Below the pieces are notes generated by a model. That model ran no database searches, had not been told where the DNA came from, and saw nothing but the letters and a program-made list of their open reading frames with translations. Of a stretch of DNA of 55,805 nt, positions 51,385 through 55,805 are shown one piece after another. Positions within the stretch are counted from its first letter, which is position 1, and each line of letters starts with the position of its first letter. Where the stretch lies: contig JAVKTT010000008.1 of the NCBI GenBank assembly GCA_031460505.1, positions 1-55,805 on the forward strand, read 5' to 3'. The stretch comes from JAAYTL01 sp031460505. Lineage in GTDB: Bacteria > Bacillota > Clostridia > Tissierellales > Tissierellaceae. The position numbers were made by a program, and so were the translations under genes.

Positions 51385-53817
51385 ATGGATAAGGAAAATA
51401 ATCAAATAATAGAAACCAATATTGTAGATGAGATGAAAACATCCTACCTAGATTATGCCATGAGTGTTATTGTAAGTAGAGCATTACCTGATGTAAGGGA
51501 TGGTCTAAAACCAGTTCATAGAAGAATTTTATATGCTATGGACGATTTAGGTATGGATGCTGATAAGACATATAGAAAATCAGCCAGAGTAGTCGGGGAT
51601 GTACTAGGTAAGTATCATCCACATGGTGATAGTTCTGTTTATGACGCTATGGTAAGATTAGCTCAGGATTTTAATACTAGATATTTACTTGTAGATGGAC
51701 ATGGTAACTTTGGATCCGTTGATGGGGATGGCGCTGCAGCAATGCGTTATACTGAAGTTAAGATGTCTAAATTATCTATGGAAATGCTTAGGGATATCAA
51801 AAAAGACACAATCGATTATATGCCTAACTTTGATGAAACTTTAAAGGAACCAAGAGTATTACCTAGTAGATTTCCAAATCTATTAGTAAATGGTTCTTCA
51901 GGTATAGCTGTAGGTATGGCTACAAATATACCTCCACATAATCTTAAAGAGGTTATAGATGGTACAGTCCTATTAATAGATAACCCAGATGCTACTGTTG
52001 AGGATTTAATGGAACTAATTAAAGGACCTGACTTTCCAACTGGAGCTTTTATACTAGGAAAAGATGCTATAAAAAGTGCTTATAGAACAGGTAGAGGCAA
52101 GGTTAAATTAAGAGCAGTAGCTGAAATAGAAGAAAACAGCAAAGGTAGAAATAAGATAATTGTTACAGAAATACCATATCAGGTTAATAAGGCAAATCTT
52201 ATTCTAAAGATTGCAGAATATGTAAGAGACAAGAAATTAGAGGGTATTGCTGATTTAAGAGATGAGTCTGATAGAGATGGTATGAGAATAGTCATCGAAC
52301 TAAAAAGAGACGCTATTCCTAAAGTTGTATTAAATAATTTATACAAAATGACTCAAATGCAAACAACTTTTGGTGTAATCATGTTGGCTTTAGTTAATGG
52401 AGAGCCAAAAGTATTGAATCTAAAAGAAATGCTAAGTCATTATATAGACCATCAAAGAGAAGTAATTACAAGAAGAACTCAATTTGACTTAAATAAAGCA
52501 GAAGATAGAGCTCATATTGTAGAAGGCTTAAAAATTGCATTAGATAATATAGATGAGGTCATTAAAGTAATCAGAGGTTCAAAAGATGATGCAACTGCTA
52601 AAGAAAACTTAATGACAAGATTTGGACTGTCTGATAGACAATCACAAGCTATATTAGATATGAGACTTAGAAGATTGACTGGTTTAGAAAGAGATAAACT
52701 AGATGAAGAATACAAAAATCTTATTATAGAAATCAATAGATTAAAAGAAATATTAGCTAATAGGAGATTGTTAGACAATATAATCAAAGAAGAGTTACTA
52801 GAAATAAAAGAGAAGTATGGGGACAGAAGAAGAACTAGAATAGTTCCATCTGCTGGTGAAATAAGTATAGAAGATATGATAGCTGAGGAAGATGTGGTCA
52901 TAACTCTTACTCGTAATGGTTATATCAAGAGAATGCCAGAAGATACTTATAAGACACAAAGAAGAGGCGGAAAAGGAATAATAGGTCTTACAACAAGAGA
53001 TGATGATTTTGTTGAGGATTTATTTATTACATCAACTCATGATATGATTCTTTTCTTTACCAATAAAGGTAAAGTATATATGATGAAAGCCTATGAAATT
53101 CCAGAAGCCGGAAGACAAGCCAAAGGATTAGCTATAGTTAATCTATTAAATCTTGAAAAAGGTGAAAGGGTAACTGCTGTTATTCCTATAGATAGTTATA
53201 ATCCTGAAGAAAATCTATTCTTTGTTACTAAACAAGGTATTGCTAAGAGAACACAATTAAATCAATTAAAGAACATTAGGAAAAATGGTATCATAGCAAT
53301 TACTCTTAAAGACAATGATGAATTGATAGCAGTTAAGAGAACAGATGGTAACCAGGAATTAATAGTAGCTACTCTAAAAGGTATGGCCATTAAGTTCGAT
53401 GAAGAAGATGTGCGCCTAATGGGTAGAAATGCTACTGGTGTTAAAGCAATTACGCTAAATGATGATGACCAAGTTGTTGCTGTAGATATAGTTGAAGACG
53501 ATAAATATCTTGTAACAGTAACTGAATTTGGTTTTGGTAAGAAAACTCCTTTAGAAGAATATAGAACACAAATTAGGGGCGGAAAAGGTGTAATAAATTA
53601 CAATATTAAAGAAAAGACTGGTGATATTGTTTCCGCTAAAGTAATAGATAATGATGACGAAATAATGATGATATCATCATCAGGAACAATCATTAGATTA
53701 AAAGGAACAGATATATCTACTATGGGTAGATCTACTCAAGGGGTAACACTTATGAAGATGGTTGATGATAGAGTAGTAGCAGTAGCTAAATATGTTGAGG
53801 CAGTTGTTGAAGAATAA
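51385..53817 (+). CDS. gyrA: DNA gyrase subunit A
   Basis: An 810-residue subunit. SYLDYAMSVIVSRALPDVRDG opens it. The region GDVLGKYHPHGDSSVYDAMV covers the quinolone-resistance pocket, with Ser and Asp at the usual sensitive-type positions, and AMRYTEVKMSKL carries the catalytic Tyr. The C-terminal beta-pinwheel has the GyrA-box QRRGGKG at residues about 530-536. A strong terminator follows. Confidence 0.98.
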   Translation: MDKENNQIIETNIVDEMKTSYLDYAMSVIVSRALPDVRDGLKPVHRRILYAMDDLGMDADKTYRKSARVVGDVLGKYHPHGDSSVYDAMVRLAQDFNTRYLLVDGHGNFGSVDGDGAAAMRYTEVKMSKLSMEMLRDIKKDTIDYMPNFDETLKEPRVLPSRFPNLLVNGSSGIAVGMATNIPPHNLKEVIDGTVLLIDNPDATVEDLMELIKGPDFPTGAFILGKDAIKSAYRTGRGKVKLRAVAEIEENSKGRNKIIVTEIPYQVNKANLILKIAEYVRDKKLEGIADLRDESDRDGMRIVIELKRDAIPKVVLNNLYKMTQMQTTFGVIMLALVNGEPKVLNLKEMLSHYIDHQREVITRRTQFDLNKAEDRAHIVEGLKIALDNIDEVIKVIRGSKDDATAKENLMTRFGLSDRQSQAILDMRLRRLTGLERDKLDEEYKNLIIEINRLKEILANRRLLDNIIKEELLEIKEKYGDRRRTRIVPSAGEISIEDMIAEEDVVITLTRNGYIKRMPEDTYKTQRRGGKGIIGLTTRDDDFVEDLFITSTHDMILFFTNKGKVYMMKAYEIPEAGRQAKGLAIVNLLNLEKGERVTAVIPIDSYNPEENLFFVTKQGIAKRTQLNQLKNIRKNGIIAITLKDNDELIAVKRTDGNQELIVATLKGMAIKFDEEDVRLMGRNATGVKAITLNDDDQVVAVDIVEDDKYLVTVTEFGFGKKTPLEEYRTQIRGGKGVINYNIKEKTGDIVSAKVIDNDDEIMMISSSGTIIRLKGTDISTMGRSTQGVTLMKMVDDRVVAVAKYVEAVVEE

Positions 53818-53822
53818 TTTTT

Positions 53823-53853
53823 GCTAGGGTTTATTAAACCCTAGCTTTTTTAT
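53823..53853 (+). terminator. Terminator of the gyrBA transcript
   Basis: GCTAGGGTTT (53823-53832) pairs exactly with AAACCCTAGC (53836-53845) around ATT, followed by TTTTTTAT. Confidence 0.9.
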
Positions 53854-53968
53854 TTGAATTTTTGGAAAATACTAGAAAACCATTATATTTAGAAGTCTTT
53901 TTGCTTTACTTTAATTGTTATTTATTATAGAATTATTTATGTATACTATATAGAAAGGGGATGTTGTA

Positions 53969-54298
53969 ATGTCTTTAAAAATAGATTTAAGGTACGAAAA
54001 GAATGATAATATAATAAGTGTAATACCTGAAGGAGATATTGATATATATACATCTCATAAATTTAAAGAAACAGTTTTAAATTCCTATGAAAAGAATAAA
54101 GGGGATGTATCTATCGATGGTTCTAATTTAGAATATGTTGATAGTACGGGACTCGGGGCTTTAATAAGTATTTTGAAAAAAGTTAAAGAAACTGATAACA
54201 AAGTAATCATATCTAATCTTAAACCTAATATTAAGAAACTATTTAGTATTACTGAACTTGATAAGGTATTTACTATTAGGGGTGAAGGTAATGACTAA
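53969..54298 (+). CDS. rsbV: Anti-sigma factor antagonist RsbV (STAS domain)
   Basis: A 109-residue STAS protein. LEYVDSTGLGALISILKK carries the phosphorylatable Ser59 in D-S-T-G. In partner switching the unphosphorylated form binds RsbW and frees the sigma factor. It overlaps rsbW by 8 nt, and the gene set matches rsbV-rsbW-sigB. A weak sigma-A-like promoter TTGCTT-16-TATTAT lies at 53901-53928. No RsbU phosphatase is seen in the window. Confidence 0.9.
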   Translation: MSLKIDLRYEKNDNIISVIPEGDIDIYTSHKFKETVLNSYEKNKGDVSIDGSNLEYVDSTGLGALISILKKVKETDNKVIISNLKPNIKKLFSITELDKVFTIRGEGND

Positions 54299-54656
54299 AG
54301 ATAATATATTTTTAAATATACCTTGTAAACCAGATTATATAAGCTTAGTAAGACTTACCACGTCTGCAATAGCCCATAATCTTAAACTAAATATTGATGA
54401 GATTGAAGATATTAAGGTTTGCATTGGTGAAGCATGTGTAAATGTAATCAATCAAAAGAATAAAGATGAGATATCTATTCAATATGAGGTTAAAGATGAC
54501 AAGCTAACTATCATTGTAAATGATGTCTCAGACACCCACAGAAATGATGCAGAAGGTTTTAAGGAAGAGGAATTAGGCTTATTGATAATTAAATCTTTGA
54601 TGGATGAGGTTGAATTTACTGAGCAAGGTATAAATATGGTTAAATATATTGAATAA
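54291..54656 (+). CDS. rsbW: Anti-sigma factor / serine kinase RsbW
   Basis: A 121-residue GHKL-type kinase. EDIKVCIGEACVNVINQKNK is the N-box region of this family (residues about 41-60), and the later HRNDAEGFKEEELGLLIIKSLMDEVEF holds the G-box-like part. It should bind and block the downstream sigma factor and phosphorylate RsbV. ATG 54291 with AGGGGTG upstream is preferred over TTG 54258. It is shorter than SpoIIAB, which favours the RsbW name. Confidence 0.85.
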   Translation: MTKDNIFLNIPCKPDYISLVRLTTSAIAHNLKLNIDEIEDIKVCIGEACVNVINQKNKDEISIQYEVKDDKLTIIVNDVSDTHRNDAEGFKEEELGLLIIKSLMDEVEFTEQGINMVKYIE

Positions 54657-54668
54657 AGGGTGGTACTC

Positions 54669-55463
54669 ATGACAAATGGTAACTACTATGATAATGAAGA
54701 AAAAAAGAATATAGAAAAAGAAGAGATAAAAGCCCTTTTTAGAAAGTACAAACAGGATAAAGATAAAGAGACCAGGGATATCTTAATTGAAAAACATCTT
54801 TATATAGCAGAAATACTATCGAAGAAATACTCCAATAGAGGCATTGATTATGATGATATCTATCAAGTAGCTTGTATTGGACTTATATATGCTATAGATA
54901 GATATGATATTGATAAAGGATTTGAATTCTCCAGTTTCGCAACCCCTACAATAATAGGAGAAATAAAAAAGTATTTTAGAGATAAAGGGTGGACTATTAG
55001 AGTACCAAGAAGAATACAAGAATTATCTAAGAAGATAAATAATGCTAAAGTCTATTTAAGTCAAACTCTTCAAAGATCACCAACAGTAGAAGATATAGCA
55101 CAATATCTAGAATACACAGAAGAAGAGATTCTTGAAGCTATGGAGGCTAGTAAGGTTTATTCTCCACAATCACTAGATATTACATTTGATTCTAATAATG
55201 ATGATAAGGATATGAACTTATCTGAATTAATAGGAGAAGAAGATCATTATTTCAGTAAAATAGAGAATAGTGATTTCTTAATGAAAACAATGGACATCTT
55301 AAATAAGATAGAAAAACAAATTCTAATAGAGAGATATTTTAATAAAAAGACTCAAGTAAAAATAGCAGAAACTCTAGATATTTCACAAATGACTGTGTCC
55401 AGGATCGAAAAGAGAATACTTGAGAAGCTAAGAAAAGAAGCAGAAAAAACAATGATAATGTAG
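54669..55463 (+). CDS. sigB: SigB-type RNA polymerase sigma factor
   Basis: A 264-residue group 3 sigma factor. Region 2 has DYDDIYQVACIGLIYAIDRYD and FEFSSFATPTIIGEIKKYF, then RDKGWTIRVPRRIQELSKK, which matches SigB more than SigF. Region 3 is QTLQRSPTVEDIAQYL, and region 4 ends KTQVKIAETLDISQMTVSRIEKRI with its helix-turn-helix. ATG 54669 follows AAGGGTGG by about 6 nt. It should direct stress or stationary-phase genes under RsbV/RsbW control. A SpoIIAC (SigF) reading is the alternative. Confidence 0.85.
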   Translation: MTNGNYYDNEEKKNIEKEEIKALFRKYKQDKDKETRDILIEKHLYIAEILSKKYSNRGIDYDDIYQVACIGLIYAIDRYDIDKGFEFSSFATPTIIGEIKKYFRDKGWTIRVPRRIQELSKKINNAKVYLSQTLQRSPTVEDIAQYLEYTEEEILEAMEASKVYSPQSLDITFDSNNDDKDMNLSELIGEEDHYFSKIENSDFLMKTMDILNKIEKQILIERYFNKKTQVKIAETLDISQMTVSRIEKRILEKLRKEAEKTMIM

Positions 55464-55499
55464 TTTATAATTAAAGATAAAAAAACTTTTTAAAAACTA

Positions 55500-55528
55500 T
55501 TGACTTATGTTTATAAAAAGTGTATTAT
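55500..55528 (+). promoter_or_regulatory. rRNA operon promoter P1
   Basis: TTGACT (55500-55505) and TATTAT (55523-55528) are 17 nt apart, near consensus, 37 nt after sigB. Upstream A/T tracts look like an UP element. Confidence 0.8.
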
Positions 55529-55589
55529 ATTAAAAGTTGGCTCCATTAAGTTTTGAAAACAGGCCAACAAAACAATTTAAAAAAAGTAG

Positions 55590-55619
55590 TTGACATAATC
55601 TTAAAAGATATGTTATACT
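55590..55619 (+). promoter_or_regulatory. rRNA operon promoter P2
   Basis: TTGACA (55590-55595) is a perfect -35 and TATACT (55614-55619) the -10, with 18-nt spacing. P2 follows P1 by about 90 nt, the usual tandem layout of rRNA promoters. A GTTGGC/GCCAAC inverted pair lies between them (about 55537-55568). Confidence 0.85.
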
Positions 55620-55745
55620 AAATAAGTTGTCCGGTGAGGACGACGATGAACCTAGATAACTAAACAGTGTGAAGTACTTTGAATTAAAATTAAGTAACAC
55701 ATGACAATAAATGTCAGCAAACGAATAATGAGCTACATCAAATTT

Positions 55746-55805
55746 TCTTAATGAGAGTTTGATCCTGGCTCAGGACGAACGCTGGCGGCGTGCCTAACAC
55801 ATGCA
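55746..55805 (+). rRNA. rrs: 16S ribosomal RNA, 5' end (truncated by window)
   Basis: GAGAGTTTGATCCTGGCTCA begins at 55753 and is followed by GGACGAACGCTGGCGGCGTG and CCTAACACATGCA, the universal start of bacterial 16S rRNA. The mature 5' end is estimated a few bases upstream, at about 55746. Only about 60 nt lie inside the window. Confidence 0.98.

Noticed and set aside
1..55805. CRISPR arrays, prophage genes, tRNA genes
   Set aside because: No regularly spaced repeats, no Cas or phage structural proteins and no tRNA cloverleaf were noticed in the window.

Overview
The window is about 56 kb of a low-GC Firmicutes chromosome spanning the replication origin. The gene order (parB-parA-noc-rsmG-mnmG-mnmE-jag-yidC-yidD-rnpA-rpmH // oriC // dnaA-dnaN-yaaA-recF-remB-gyrB-gyrA, then rsbV-rsbW-sigB and a 16S rRNA start) is the classic Firmicutes origin layout. 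The AT-rich sequence, strong AGGAGG-type ribosome sites and protein styles suggest a Clostridia/Tissierellia-type anaerobe; I cannot name the species. Almost every gene left of oriC is on the minus strand and every gene right of it on the plus strand, so transcription follows replication. The exceptions are a GntR regulator, an XRE regulator and one tiny ORF.

Left part (1-5.1 kb): a REP-like hairpin, an amidohydrolase plus NCS2 nucleobase-type permease pair divergent from a small XRE repressor, and a secreted copper-amine-oxidase-N-domain protein lying between two copies of a short repeat plus terminator. From 5.1 to 20.3 kb there is a leftward exopolysaccharide locus: winged-helix regulator, aminotransferase, priming sugar transferase, GNAT, FemAB-like, CapK-like adenylate-forming enzyme, CapA-like phosphoesterase, EpsD-like and EpsE-like glycosyltransferases, Wzy-like polymerase, GT32-type transferase, O-acetyltransferase, galE, galU and a MurJ-family flippase. 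From 20.5 to 27.9 kb there is an Amadori-compound (fructoselysine-type) operon: frlB deglycase, frlD kinase, a ribose-type ABC importer (ATPase, permease, lipoprotein) and frlC epimerase, with a divergent GntR/UTRA regulator. From 28 to 33 kb come a LysM-G5-M23 cell-wall protein with two WalR-like boxes upstream, a lipid kinase, a DUF4446 protein, a cysteine-desulfurase-like enzyme and a folate cyclodeaminase-like protein.

The most striking element is at 33.9-37.3 kb. The parA (soj) gene is split by an apparently complete 2.5-kb group II intron that inserts, in phase 0, between the Gly and Lys codons of the Walker A motif. The intron has a GUGCG 5' end, a canonical 34-nt domain V, a bulged branch-point A seven bases from the 3' end, and an intact reverse transcriptase/maturase with an HNH endonuclease. 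Removing it restores a full 254-residue ParA, so chromosome-partition ATPase production appears to depend on RNA splicing. Two identical palindromic parS sites flank the parA-parB block.

The right part is housekeeping: bipartite DnaA-box clusters on both sides of dnaA, the replication genes, gyrase, a SigB-type partner-switching module and tandem strong promoters driving an rRNA operon that runs off the window.
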